Positions 28,414 to 36,606 of a DNA stretch of 36,606 nt are shown here, one piece after another (the stretch's first letter is position 1; each line of letters opens with the position of its first letter). The translations under genes were made by a program, and so were the position numbers. The DNA is from Prolixibacteraceae bacterium (GTDB taxonomy: Bacteria; Bacteroidota; Bacteroidia; Bacteroidales; Prolixibacteraceae), in NCBI GenBank assembly GCA_016933815.1, contig JAFGAF010000363.1:1-36606 (forward strand). Reading direction: 5' to 3'. The notes below the pieces were generated by a model. It searched no databases, had not been told where the DNA came from, and worked only from the letters and a program-made list of their open reading frames with translations.

Positions 28414-29457
28414 ATGAAACGATTTACACTGATTATACTTATGGCTTTTGGCCTGTTTGCTTGCGAAAAAATGTTTTTAGGCGACGATGCCCCAAATGAC
28501 CCGGTAAATAATTTCGAAATATTCTGGCACGATTTTGACCAACATTACGGGCTTTTTCATGCAAGGGCATTGAATTGGGACAGCATATATACCGTATATC
28601 GTCCGCAAGTGAACGCACAAACTACCGATGAGGAATTGTGGTCGGTTTTTAAAAACATGTTAGCTTACTTAGATGATGGGCACACCGTTATACTGAGCCA
28701 TCAGTTTAAGCAATTATTTATATCAGGCTCGGAACTCGACAGCATTGTTGAAACCGAATTCGATATCAACCTTATAAAAGACAAGTACATCGAAAACCAT
28801 CAGGTTATCCCGGGTATTAGCAGCGATACAGCCGATATTTACCTCTACGGAAAAGTGAAAAACATGGATATTGGCTATGTTTACCTGAACGGCATTGTAG
28901 CCGACGATAAAAATTTTATGGACCATATATTAAAGCAACTTGGGCATCACAAAGCCATTATTCTCGATTTGCGCAACAACTTTGGAGGCGACGATGTGAT
29001 TGCCGAAGCCATAGCAGGCCGTTTTGCCGATAACGAAAACTTCGTTTACACCGTGCAGGAACGGAATGGCCCAAAGCATACCGATTTTACCAACAAGCAA
29101 AAATACTATACAAAAATTGAAGGTAATGAACATTTTTCGAAACCCGTGGTGGTATTAACCGACAGGATTACTGTAAGTGCAGCAGAAATATTATTGCTTC
29201 ATTTAAAGTCGTTTGCCCAAGTTACCCAAATTGGCGACACCACAGCAGGCGATTTTTCTGATATTGGGATGCGCAGGTTCTTGCCAAACGGTTGGCAATA
29301 TCAATATTCAATTATGATGTACCTTTTGCCCGATGGTCGCAGTTTGGATGGCATAGGCCATGTGCCCGACGTGCAAATTCGGAATACATTTGCAGACATA
29401 CAAGCTGGCAACGATTTAGTAATTGAAGAAGCTATGCGATACTTAAAAAATAAATAA
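28414..29457 (+). CDS. S41 family peptidase, lipoprotein
   Basis: MKRFTLIILMAFGLFACEK lipobox; S41 motifs MLAYLDDGHTVIL, KAIILDLRNNFGGDD, VVVLTDRITVSAAEILLLHLKSF, GDTTAGDFSD; starts 4 nt after the preceding stop. Confidence 0.9.
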   Translation: MKRFTLIILMAFGLFACEKMFLGDDAPNDPVNNFEIFWHDFDQHYGLFHARALNWDSIYTVYRPQVNAQTTDEELWSVFKNMLAYLDDGHTVILSHQFKQLFISGSELDSIVETEFDINLIKDKYIENHQVIPGISSDTADIYLYGKVKNMDIGYVYLNGIVADDKNFMDHILKQLGHHKAIILDLRNNFGGDDVIAEAIAGRFADNENFVYTVQERNGPKHTDFTNKQKYYTKIEGNEHFSKPVVVLTDRITVSAAEILLLHLKSFAQVTQIGDTTAGDFSDIGMRRFLPNGWQYQYSIMMYLLPDGRSLDGIGHVPDVQIRNTFADIQAGNDLVIEEAMRYLKNK

Positions 29458-29473
29458 AACTATAAGTAAACAA

Positions 29474-29507
29474 AAAAACCATGAACAGCTACTGCTCATG
29501 GTTTTTT
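29474..29507. terminator. Bidirectional intrinsic terminator between S41 peptidase and pnp
   Basis: AAAAACCATGA-ACAGCTACTGC-TCATGGTTTTTT inverted repeat with A/T tracts, between convergent genes. Confidence 0.85.
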
Positions 29508-29533
29508 GGTATATCGAACATTTAAGTTTTTAC

Positions 29534-31846
29534 TTATGATCTGAAGTTACGACGGTCGCCGCCTCTATCGCGGTCGCCGCCACCACGGCGATCACCACCA
29601 CGGTCGTCGCGTCTGCGGTCGCCACCACGGTCATCGCGCCTACGGTCGAAACCACCACGGTCGTCACGCCTGCGGTCGCCACCTTCGCCACGAGGTTTGC
29701 GCTCGGGCTCTACGTAGCCTTCGGGTTTTGGGAGCAATACTTTGCGTGAAAGTTTGAGTTTGCCGGTTTTTTCGTCAACACCAATCAACTTCACTTCAAC
29801 TTCTTGTCCTTCTTTCAATACTTCGTCAACAGTTTCGTGACGTTCGTAATCAATCTCCGAAATATGCAACAAAGCATCTTTGCCCGGCATAATTTCAATA
29901 AAAGCGCCAAAAGCAACAATCGATTTTACTTTACCTTTGTAGATTTCACCTACTTCGGGAACAGCAACAATTGCTTTTATTTGCTTAACAGCTTCAATGA
30001 TCGAAGTTTTATTGGTAGCAGCAATTTCGATACGGCCAATGTTGTCGATTTCTTCGATAACGATAACAGTACCGGTTTCTTCCTGCATTTTTTGGATAAT
30101 TTTTCCACCAGGTCCAATTATCGCGCCAATCATTTCTTTTGGTATTTCTACAACTTCGATGCGTGGTACGTTTTCTTTGAAATCGGCACGTGGCTCCGAA
30201 ATTACTTCTTCTATTTTATCCAAAATGTGCAATCTTCCTTCGCGGGCTTGGTTAAGCGCTTGTTCGAGCACTTCGTACGAAAGACCGTCAACTTTGATGT
30301 CCATTTGAGTAGCGGTGATACCATCGCGGGTACCGGTTACTTTAAAGTCCATATCGCCAAGGTGATCTTCGTCGCCCAAAATATCGGAAAGAACAGCAAA
30401 TTTATCGCCATCGGCAATAAGTCCCATTGCAATACCCGAAACGGGTTTTTTCATTTTCACACCGGCATCGAGCATACACATGGTACCGGCACAAACTGTA
30501 GCCATCGACGATGAACCGTTCGACTCAAGTATGTCGGATACAATGCGCACTGCATACGGGAAATCGTCGGGGATCATGGTTTTCAATGCACGGAAAGCCA
30601 AGTTTCCATGGCCAATTTCGCGACGCCCTACCCCACGTGGCACTTTTGCTTCGCCAACACTAAAAGGAGGGAAGTTATAATGCAACAAGAATTTCTCTTC
30701 GCCTTGAACGGTAACATTATCGATGCGTTTTACATCCATTTTTGTTCCCAAAGTAATTGACGAAAGCGATTGTGTTTCGCCACGGGTAAAGATGGCTGAG
30801 CCATGCGATCCGGGCAAATAATCAACCTCACCCCAAATGTGGCGTATTTCGGTTGTTTTACGACCATCGAGACGGATGCCCTCGTCGAGGATCATGCGGC
30901 GCATTGCTTCGCCTTCAATTTCGTGGTAATATTTTTTGATCAGCATTTCGTGAACAGCCAAATCGATCTCTTCGTTTTCGGCGTTTTCAGCTTTGTATTT
31001 TTCGATGTACTCATCACGCAGGGCCTGAAACGCTTCAATACGTTTGTGCTTATCGTTAATGCGCTGTGTTGCAATCTCGTAACAAGGCTGATACAAATCG
31101 GCTTTCACTTTTTCGCGAACGCTTTCATCATTTACTTCGTGGCAATACTCACGCTTAACAACACCAAGCTCAGTTGCAAGTTCTTCTTGTACTTTGCAAT
31201 GAACTTTAATGGCATCGTGAGCAAATTTAATGGCCTCAAGCATATCGGTTTCCGAAACTTCTTTCATTTCGCCTTCAACCATCATGATGTTGTCGAACGA
31301 AGCACCAACCATAATATCGAGGTCGGCCTGTTTCAGCTCGGTACTCGACGGGTTAATTTTGAATTGGCCGTTGATACGGGCAACCCTAACTTCAGAAATT
31401 GGGCACTCGAACGGAACATCGGAAACAGCTAAAGCCGCCGAAGCAGCTAAACCGGCCAACGAATCGGCCATAACATCTTTGTCGGACGAGATAAGGGAAA
31501 TCATCACCGCAGTTTCGGCGTGATAGTCGGATGGGAACAATGGTCTGATAGCGCGATCGACCAAACGAGCAACAAGAATTTCGTCGTCGCTGGGGCGGGC
31601 TTCACGTTTCAGGAAGCCTCCGGGGAAACGGCCGGCTGCCGAGAATTTTTCGCGGTAATCAACTGAAACAGGCATGAAATCAACGCCTTCGTTTGCTTCT
31701 TTAGCCGAAACAACAGTTGCCAGCAACATGGTGTCGCCCGATTTTACAACTACTGAGCCATCGGCTTGTTTGGCTAATTTACCTGTTTCGATAGTAATTG
31801 TTCTTCCATCGCCCAGGTCAATAACTTTCTGAATTACATTAATCAT
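29534..31846 (-). CDS. pnp: Polyribonucleotide nucleotidyltransferase (PNPase)
   Basis: Two RNase PH repeats, KH ([23 protein letters not shown]) and S1 ([33 protein letters not shown]) domains; followed by an Arg/Gly/Asp-rich tail. Confidence 0.98.
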   Translation of the reverse strand: MINVIQKVIDLGDGRTITIETGKLAKQADGSVVVKSGDTMLLATVVSAKEANEGVDFMPVSVDYREKFSAAGRFPGGFLKREARPSDDEILVARLVDRAIRPLFPSDYHAETAVMISLISSDKDVMADSLAGLAASAALAVSDVPFECPISEVRVARINGQFKINPSSTELKQADLDIMVGASFDNIMMVEGEMKEVSETDMLEAIKFAHDAIKVHCKVQEELATELGVVKREYCHEVNDESVREKVKADLYQPCYEIATQRINDKHKRIEAFQALRDEYIEKYKAENAENEEIDLAVHEMLIKKYYHEIEGEAMRRMILDEGIRLDGRKTTEIRHIWGEVDYLPGSHGSAIFTRGETQSLSSITLGTKMDVKRIDNVTVQGEEKFLLHYNFPPFSVGEAKVPRGVGRREIGHGNLAFRALKTMIPDDFPYAVRIVSDILESNGSSSMATVCAGTMCMLDAGVKMKKPVSGIAMGLIADGDKFAVLSDILGDEDHLGDMDFKVTGTRDGITATQMDIKVDGLSYEVLEQALNQAREGRLHILDKIEEVISEPRADFKENVPRIEVVEIPKEMIGAIIGPGGKIIQKMQEETGTVIVIEEIDNIGRIEIAATNKTSIIEAVKQIKAIVAVPEVGEIYKGKVKSIVAFGAFIEIMPGKDALLHISEIDYERHETVDEVLKEGQEVEVKLIGVDEKTGKLKLSRKVLLPKPEGYVEPERKPRGEGGDRRRDDRGGFDRRRDDRGGDRRRDDRGGDRRGGGDRDRGGDRRNFRS

Positions 31847-31903
31847 AATGTGCGTATAATATTAAATCTGTGGTAACAAAATTGGGCGGGGCTTAAATTT
31901 AAA

Positions 31904-31938
31904 ACAGAAAGGCAATTCATTTTAAACTGCCTTTCTGT
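31904..31938 (-). terminator. Hairpin in the rpsO-pnp intergenic region (terminator/attenuator or processing site)
   Basis: ACAGAAAGGCA ... TGCCTTTCTGT, 11-bp perfect stem, followed on minus strand by TTTAAATTT. Confidence 0.75.
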
Positions 31939-31945
31939 ATTCGCT

Positions 31946-32215
31946 TTATTTACGTAAGTTAAGCTTTTTAATAATTTCGCGGTAACGTTGAATATCGCGG
32001 TCTTTCAAATAATCGAGCAACCTGCGGCGCTTACCAACCAACGAAATTAAAGCACGTTGGGTGCCATAATCTTTGCGGTTTTTCTTTAAGTGCTCGGTAA
32101 GGTGAGCAATGCGATACGAAAACATAGCGATTTGACCTTCGGCAGAACCGGTGTCGGCTTCGCTTTTACCATAAGTTGAAAAAAATTCTTTTTTCTTGTC
32201 TGTAGTTAAATACAT
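31946..32215 (-). CDS. rpsO: 30S ribosomal protein S15
   Basis: 89 aa; DTGSAEGQIAMFSYRIAHLTEHLKKNRKDYGTQRALISLVGKRRRLLDYLKDRDIQRYREIIKKLNLRK is diagnostic of S15; upstream of pnp. Confidence 0.99.
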   Translation of the reverse strand: MYLTTDKKKEFFSTYGKSEADTGSAEGQIAMFSYRIAHLTEHLKKNRKDYGTQRALISLVGKRRRLLDYLKDRDIQRYREIIKKLNLRK

Positions 32216-32322
32216 AATTACTTTAAATTTAAAAAGTTAAACCATTCGATTGTAACGCAGCAACATTCGTGTTCGATAGAAACTGCGCAACATTAAAAGT
32301 TTGACTTTGCGCCAAATTTTCG

Positions 32323-32330
32323 CAAAAGTA
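32323..32330 (-). promoter_or_regulatory. Putative -7 element (TACTTTTG) of rpsO
   Basis: TAnnTTTG match 107 nt upstream of rpsO start; no clear -33 TTG seen. Confidence 0.4.
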
Positions 32331-32435
32331 AACATTTTTATTTATTCGAAGCTAAAAATTACTGATTTTTAAGAAATTCAACCCAACAAATGCCAATATT
32401 TGGCGCAAAATTAAAATTGAAACGAGCACACCAAA

Positions 32436-33731
32436 TTATTGCAAAAAATTGCGGTTTTCGAAACCTGTCGAAATAATTCTCGAACCAATCGGGCAACGCA
32501 AGCATTTTTTGTTTTCGCAATAAATGTTGCGCAATTGAATTAAGGCTTGCGTATCGTAGGCGCTTTCGGCTTCAATCCCGTATTGTTTCCACAACGAAAT
32601 TATTTGGTTCGTTTCGGGTGGCAGCAACTCAAGCATGGCCAACGAGCGGCTTTTGAGTGCAGGTTTATTGTTGCGATCGCCATACAGATACAAAAACGGA
32701 ACTACTGTATTAATTAACAGATTATTACGCGAACTTTCGCCCAACCATTTTACCTGTTTGCCCGATGGCTGGTTAAATCGGTAATGGGTATCCCAGTATT
32801 GCGATGCTTTTACATGAAAATGTTCAAGAATTTCGGCCGGGGTTTCGCAAGCCAACAACTTCGACAACAATGACTTTGAGCGGTGCAACAATGCAGCAAA
32901 CTGCGCCAACCTTAGGCTTGGAAAATTGGCCGGACGCATGCGCATAAATTTCCACACATGGCCTTCCATGCCTTTTAACCCGTATTTATTGGCCAAATAA
33001 CTGTATTCGTTTCGCAACTCAATAAAATAATCGTCGCCCAATAACTGCTCGTTAAGCAGCCCCGATTGCCCAAACAAGAGCGCCTCTGTTTGGGTAAGAT
33101 TATTGGTATGATGGGCCAAAACCTTAAGTGGCAACGACCTCGAAAGCATTTCGAAAGGCAGAGCATTTACTTTAAAACCAAAATTTCGCGCCAAAAGTTG
33201 GTAAAATGTTTCGTTCCAATCGTTTTTATTTTGTGCCATGCTATTTTCAATGGCCTGTGTACGTTGCTGTACACGCTCAATCAACATGGTATCGATTGCC
33301 GAACGAATATAAATTTGATCGACTGCCGTCAAAAACTGATGACACGCGGGTTTTTCATGCTGTGCAAGCAATTGCTCGTATTTTTGAGCACTTATTTCGT
33401 AAGGTTCAACAATTAAGCATGGTAAATTCTGGCCGTTGGGCAAGGTCACTTCAACATCGTTTTCGGCAACCACATGCAAAATTGTATTGTTGTAAGCCTC
33501 GTCGGTTTGATGTTTGTGCCGTAACCAATCGGACGCTTTTTTGTGCACCTCGACATTTCCTACCCAAGTGGTTGATCCAATTTTTATGCTTGCATTAAAA
33601 AAATCGGGCCCTGCATCGTAGTTCCATAGCCCCGAATTCATAATCTCAACAGGTTCGCCACTTGTTGTTATAAGCGATTCGCTCTTAAAAAGCCGGTGTT
33701 TCCATACATATTGGAGGAATTCCTCATTCAT
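32436..33731 (-). CDS. DUF2851 family protein
   Basis: MNEEFLQYVWKHRLFKSESLITTSGEPVEIMNSGLWNYDAGPDFFNASIKIGSTTWVGNVEVHKKASDW; C-terminal Cys cluster (CENKKCLRCPIG). Confidence 0.88.
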   Translation of the reverse strand: MNEEFLQYVWKHRLFKSESLITTSGEPVEIMNSGLWNYDAGPDFFNASIKIGSTTWVGNVEVHKKASDWLRHKHQTDEAYNNTILHVVAENDVEVTLPNGQNLPCLIVEPYEISAQKYEQLLAQHEKPACHQFLTAVDQIYIRSAIDTMLIERVQQRTQAIENSMAQNKNDWNETFYQLLARNFGFKVNALPFEMLSRSLPLKVLAHHTNNLTQTEALLFGQSGLLNEQLLGDDYFIELRNEYSYLANKYGLKGMEGHVWKFMRMRPANFPSLRLAQFAALLHRSKSLLSKLLACETPAEILEHFHVKASQYWDTHYRFNQPSGKQVKWLGESSRNNLLINTVVPFLYLYGDRNNKPALKSRSLAMLELLPPETNQIISLWKQYGIEAESAYDTQALIQLRNIYCENKKCLRCPIGSRIISTGFENRNFLQ

Positions 33732-33815
33732 GTTGCATTGTTTTTATTAGGCAACTAAAAATAAGAAAATCCGATAAATAAAACACAAAGCACTAGTTGA
33801 TAAATGCTAAAAAAC

Positions 33816-34649
33816 TTAGAGTAATTCGGCCTCAAGCAGTAATTCTTCCATTTCGAGCTGAACAACCTCGGCTTCGGTGCGGGCTTTTTGGGCAAAATCT
33901 TCCCCATCGGAAGCATAAATAATGGCCCTCGATGAGTTGACCAACAAGCCACACTGATCATTCATGCCAAATTTAGCAACTTCCTGTAAACTTCCGCCTT
34001 GAGCACCAACACCGGGTACCAACAAAAAGTGATCGGGAACCAACTGTCGGATTTCTTCCAACTTTTCGGCTTTGGTAGCTCCAACCACATACATCATGTT
34101 ATCGGTTGTGCCCCATGTTTGCGAAGTTTTTAGCACCTTTTCAAATAGTTTGTCGCCACTTGCTTTGTCTTCAATAAATTGAAAATCGAAAGCACCTTTA
34201 TTTGATGTTAAGGCCAACAAAATCACCCACCGGTCGAGGTAAGTCATAAAGGGTTTTACCGAATCTTCGCCCATATAAGGGGCAACTGTTACTGCATCAA
34301 AATCGAAGTGATCGAAAAAAGCACGGGCATATAAATTCGATGTATTGCCAATATCGCCACGTTTTGCATCGGCAATAATGAACATCTCGGGGCACTTTTC
34401 GCGAATGTATTTCACGGTTTTATCGAGGCTCACCAAGCCTTCGGCTCCCAAAGCTTCGTAAAATGCGAGATTGGGTTTGTAAGCAACTGCAAGGTCGTGC
34501 GTGTGATCGATAATTTCTTTGTTGAAGGCAAAAATTGGGTCGCTGGTAGCAGCAAGATGTTTGGGTAATTTCTGGATATCGGTATCTAAACCAATACACA
34601 AAAAGCTGCGTTTGGCTTTAATTTGTTCGAAAAGTTGTGCTGAATTCAT
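33816..34649 (-). CDS. pyrF: Orotidine 5'-phosphate decarboxylase
   Basis: ORF 33816..34679, likely start [29 protein letters not shown] at 34649; [23 protein letters not shown] and [11 protein letters not shown] motifs. Confidence 0.96.
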   Translation of the reverse strand: MNSAQLFEQIKAKRSFLCIGLDTDIQKLPKHLAATSDPIFAFNKEIIDHTHDLAVAYKPNLAFYEALGAEGLVSLDKTVKYIREKCPEMFIIADAKRGDIGNTSNLYARAFFDHFDFDAVTVAPYMGEDSVKPFMTYLDRWVILLALTSNKGAFDFQFIEDKASGDKLFEKVLKTSQTWGTTDNMMYVVGATKAEKLEEIRQLVPDHFLLVPGVGAQGGSLQEVAKFGMNDQCGLLVNSSRAIIYASDGEDFAQKARTEAEVVQLEMEELLLEAELL

Positions 34650-34676
34650 ATTGAAAATTGTATTTGTTTCAGGCAA

Positions 34677-34684
34677 CAAAAGTA
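34677..34684 (-). promoter_or_regulatory. Putative -7 element (TACTTTTG) of pyrF
   Basis: TAnnTTTG match 27 nt upstream of the 34649 ATG; overlaps the longest-ORF start at 34679. Confidence 0.45.
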
Positions 34685-34780
34685 ATCATTTGCGCAAAGT
34701 GAATGATAAAAAATTGGGGCAAATCGGTTTTTTTAAATAAATGATTATCTTCAAAAATTTAAATAACGAAGCGAAAATCG

Positions 34781-36079
34781 ATGAAGCGTTTTATCCTTTT
34801 TTTATTTTTTTGCCTTGGGGCAATCGGTGGGTTCAGCCAAAAAACCGATTCCGAAATCGAATCGATTATTGAGCAAATCAATATCGAATCGTACCGCGTG
34901 CATTTCGATTCGCTTAAAACCGGCCCCAAAAATAACCGCAAAGTCATTAAGGGAAACCAACAAACAAACGACCACAACAATTGCAGAGATTACATTTTTA
35001 GGTGTTTCAAAAATTTCTTAGGCCCAAACAATGCCTATCTTCATCATTTCGAAATGAACGATTTCGGCGGACTGTGCAATGTTGTTGGAATCAAAAAAGG
35101 GCAAAACAAATACGCAGGCATTTGGATAGTCAGCGCCCACTACGACAGCAATAACATTAACGATCCCAACATTAACAGCCAAACCCCTTCGCCGGGTGCA
35201 AACGACAATGGCACAGGGCTGGCAGCCATTCTCGAAATTGCACGTATAGTTTCAACCATTGAAACCGATGCTACCATTATTTTTGCGGCATGGGATTTAG
35301 AAGAGATCTTTTTTGACGGATTTGCTGCCGGCTCCAACTCTTGGTACGAACAATTTGTAACAAACAAAACCGACACCCAATGGGAACAACTTTCAAACAA
35401 AGGTAAAATTGCATCAACCAACATAAAAGGGAACATTAATTTCGACATGTTTGGCAACCCTCAGTTACTAATTGAAGGTAAACCTGTTCTTTGGAATTGC
35501 TATGCCAATAAAGCGCACAAAGATTTTTGCGACGATATTTCCCAAACAATGAACAGCTACACCCCTGAATTAATTTCAGTTTCGCATGGCCCAATGCATT
35601 ACTCCGATCACTATACATTTGCAGCAAGACAGCTACCTGCTGTTCTGCTTCTGGAATCGAACTACACCGACGATAAATTCTACCATACTGCCGACGACAA
35701 CACCGAAACCCCCGAAAACATTGATTATAGTTTTGCTACAACAGTAACAAAAGGCGGTCTGGCATATATTCTGCAAAAAACGATGAAAAGAAAAAGTAAA
35801 AATGAAATTACTATTTCACCCTGTGTAAGGTATATTGAACACCCCTCAAGTTATCAGCTGATCAGCAAGAACAAAAATATAATTGAAATATACAACACAC
35901 TTGGCGCTTCGGTTGATCTTAACAATTTCGATAAAAAGAACACTTCGTTTTCGCCAAAATCAGAAGGGTTATACTTTGTTCGAATCATTCAAACCGACAG
36001 TATCTTTCAATCGTCAGTGCTACTCAAAAAGAAAGAGCAGCTTTCGTTTTCATCAAGCTGCCCTTTCGGAATATTTTAA
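34781..36079 (+). CDS. M28 family metallopeptidase with T9SS-like C-terminal sorting region
   Basis: Signal peptide MKRFILFLFFCLGAIGGFSQ; M28 motifs GIWIVSAHYDSNN, GANDNGTGLAAILEIAR, AAWDLEE, SDHYTFAARQLPAVLL, HTADDNTETP; C-term IIEIYNTLGASVDLNNFDKKNTSFSPKSEGLYFVRIIQTDSIFQSSVLLKK. Confidence 0.92.
   Translation: MKRFILFLFFCLGAIGGFSQKTDSEIESIIEQINIESYRVHFDSLKTGPKNNRKVIKGNQQTNDHNNCRDYIFRCFKNFLGPNNAYLHHFEMNDFGGLCNVVGIKKGQNKYAGIWIVSAHYDSNNINDPNINSQTPSPGANDNGTGLAAILEIARIVSTIETDATIIFAAWDLEEIFFDGFAAGSNSWYEQFVTNKTDTQWEQLSNKGKIASTNIKGNINFDMFGNPQLLIEGKPVLWNCYANKAHKDFCDDISQTMNSYTPELISVSHGPMHYSDHYTFAARQLPAVLLLESNYTDDKFYHTADDNTETPENIDYSFATTVTKGGLAYILQKTMKRKSKNEITISPCVRYIEHPSSYQLISKNKNIIEIYNTLGASVDLNNFDKKNTSFSPKSEGLYFVRIIQTDSIFQSSVLLKKKEQLSFSSSCPFGIF
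36031..36067 (-). terminator. Intrinsic terminator of recQ embedded in the 3' end of the M28 peptidase ORF
   Basis: GAAAG-A-GCAGCTT ... AAGCTGC-C-CTTTC hairpin (5+7 bp, one mismatch); on minus strand followed by TTTTTGAG, about 23 nt past the recQ stop. Confidence 0.75.
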
Positions 36080-36089
36080 AATGCAATTT

Positions 36090-36606
36090 TTAATTGCCCA
36101 TTTCCGATATGAACTTGATCCTCACCAAGCGAATGTCCTCGGTAGTGTACTCATCTTCACCCAATTCGCTAACAGCCTCTTCGATGCTGCCTGATTCCGA
36201 TTCCTCTTTGAAGTAAGTAAAAATCTCGTCGCAGGTTTCTTCGTCCATAACCGATTCAATATGGTAATCGATATTGATTTTGGTGCCTGAGTTCACGATA
36301 GCTTCAAGTTCAGAGAGCATATCTTCGAAGCCCATCCCAAGTGATTCGGCAACAATGTCGAGCGAAACTTTACGGTCGATGTTTTGTATAATGGTGACTT
36401 TATTTTTCGACTTTTGAGCGATCGATTTCACTACCAAATCTTGCGGCCGGTCAATATCGTTCTCATCAACATATTTTTTGATCAGCTCAATAAATTCCTT
36501 ACCATAGCGCATGGCTTTCCCTTGGCCAACCCCCTGAATGTTTTGCAGTTCGGGCAAAGTAATCGGATACTGAATTGACATGTCGGACAGCGACGGATCT
36601 TGAAAA
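36090..36606 (-). CDS. recQ: ATP-dependent DNA helicase RecQ, C-terminal part (truncated by right window edge)
   Basis: Frame is open past 36581 (FQDPSLSDMSIQYPITLPELQNIQGVGQGKAMRYGKEFIELIKKYVDEND), matching the RecQ HRDC region of Bacteroidota; the ORF-track start at 36581 is an internal Met. Confidence 0.85.
   Translation of the reverse strand, partial: FQDPSLSDMSIQYPITLPELQNIQGVGQGKAMRYGKEFIELIKKYVDENDIDRPQDLVVKSIAQKSKNKVTIIQNIDRKVSLDIVAESLGMGFEDMLSELEAIVNSGTKINIDYHIESVMDEETCDEIFTYFKEESESGSIEEAVSELGEDEYTTEDIRLVRIKFISEMGN

Noticed and set aside
29540-29700. Short spaced repeats resembling a CRISPR-like or satellite array
   Set aside because: They are in-frame codons of the PNPase Arg/Gly/Asp tail, imperfect, and lack unique spacers.
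29804-30514. 236-aa plus-strand ORF antisense to pnp
   Set aside because: Lies wholly opposite a certain pnp frame; composition (Phe/Asn/Thr-rich, no motif) is typical of a shadow ORF.
1-36606. tRNA, rRNA, insertion sequences, prophage, CRISPR or defence genes
   Set aside because: Looked for and saw no convincing signature of any of these in the window.

Overview
Bacteroidota-type chromosomal window (TAnnTTTG -7 elements, SusC/SusD pairs, type IX secretion tails, HTCS regulator). The left ~17 kb on the minus strand is a tightly packed, apparently co-directional locus. In transcription order it reads: hybrid two-component regulator (12722-16867), four-copy FAS1 lipoprotein (10218-12539), SusC/RagA (6924-10172), SusD/RagB (5397-6863), FAS1 + C-terminal beta-sandwich lipoprotein (3802-5394), a second FAS1 + C-terminal module lipoprotein (2198-3760), and a second SusC-like receptor cut by the left edge (<1-2150, absent from the supplied ORF track). 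No carbohydrate-active enzyme is visible. A large lamin-tail-like, T9SS-sorted secreted protein (17266-21129) lies divergently next to the regulator. This FAS1-SusCD surface locus is the best candidate for an undescribed system. The right half is mostly conserved genes: SLAC1/TehA-like transporter, OmpA-like/TPR lipoprotein, deoxynucleoside kinase, prolyl oligopeptidase, small membrane protein, outer-membrane protein plus S41 peptidase, pnp, rpsO, DUF2851, pyrF, M28 peptidase with T9SS tail, and the recQ C-terminus. All calls come from reading the sequence and translations; no searches were run.
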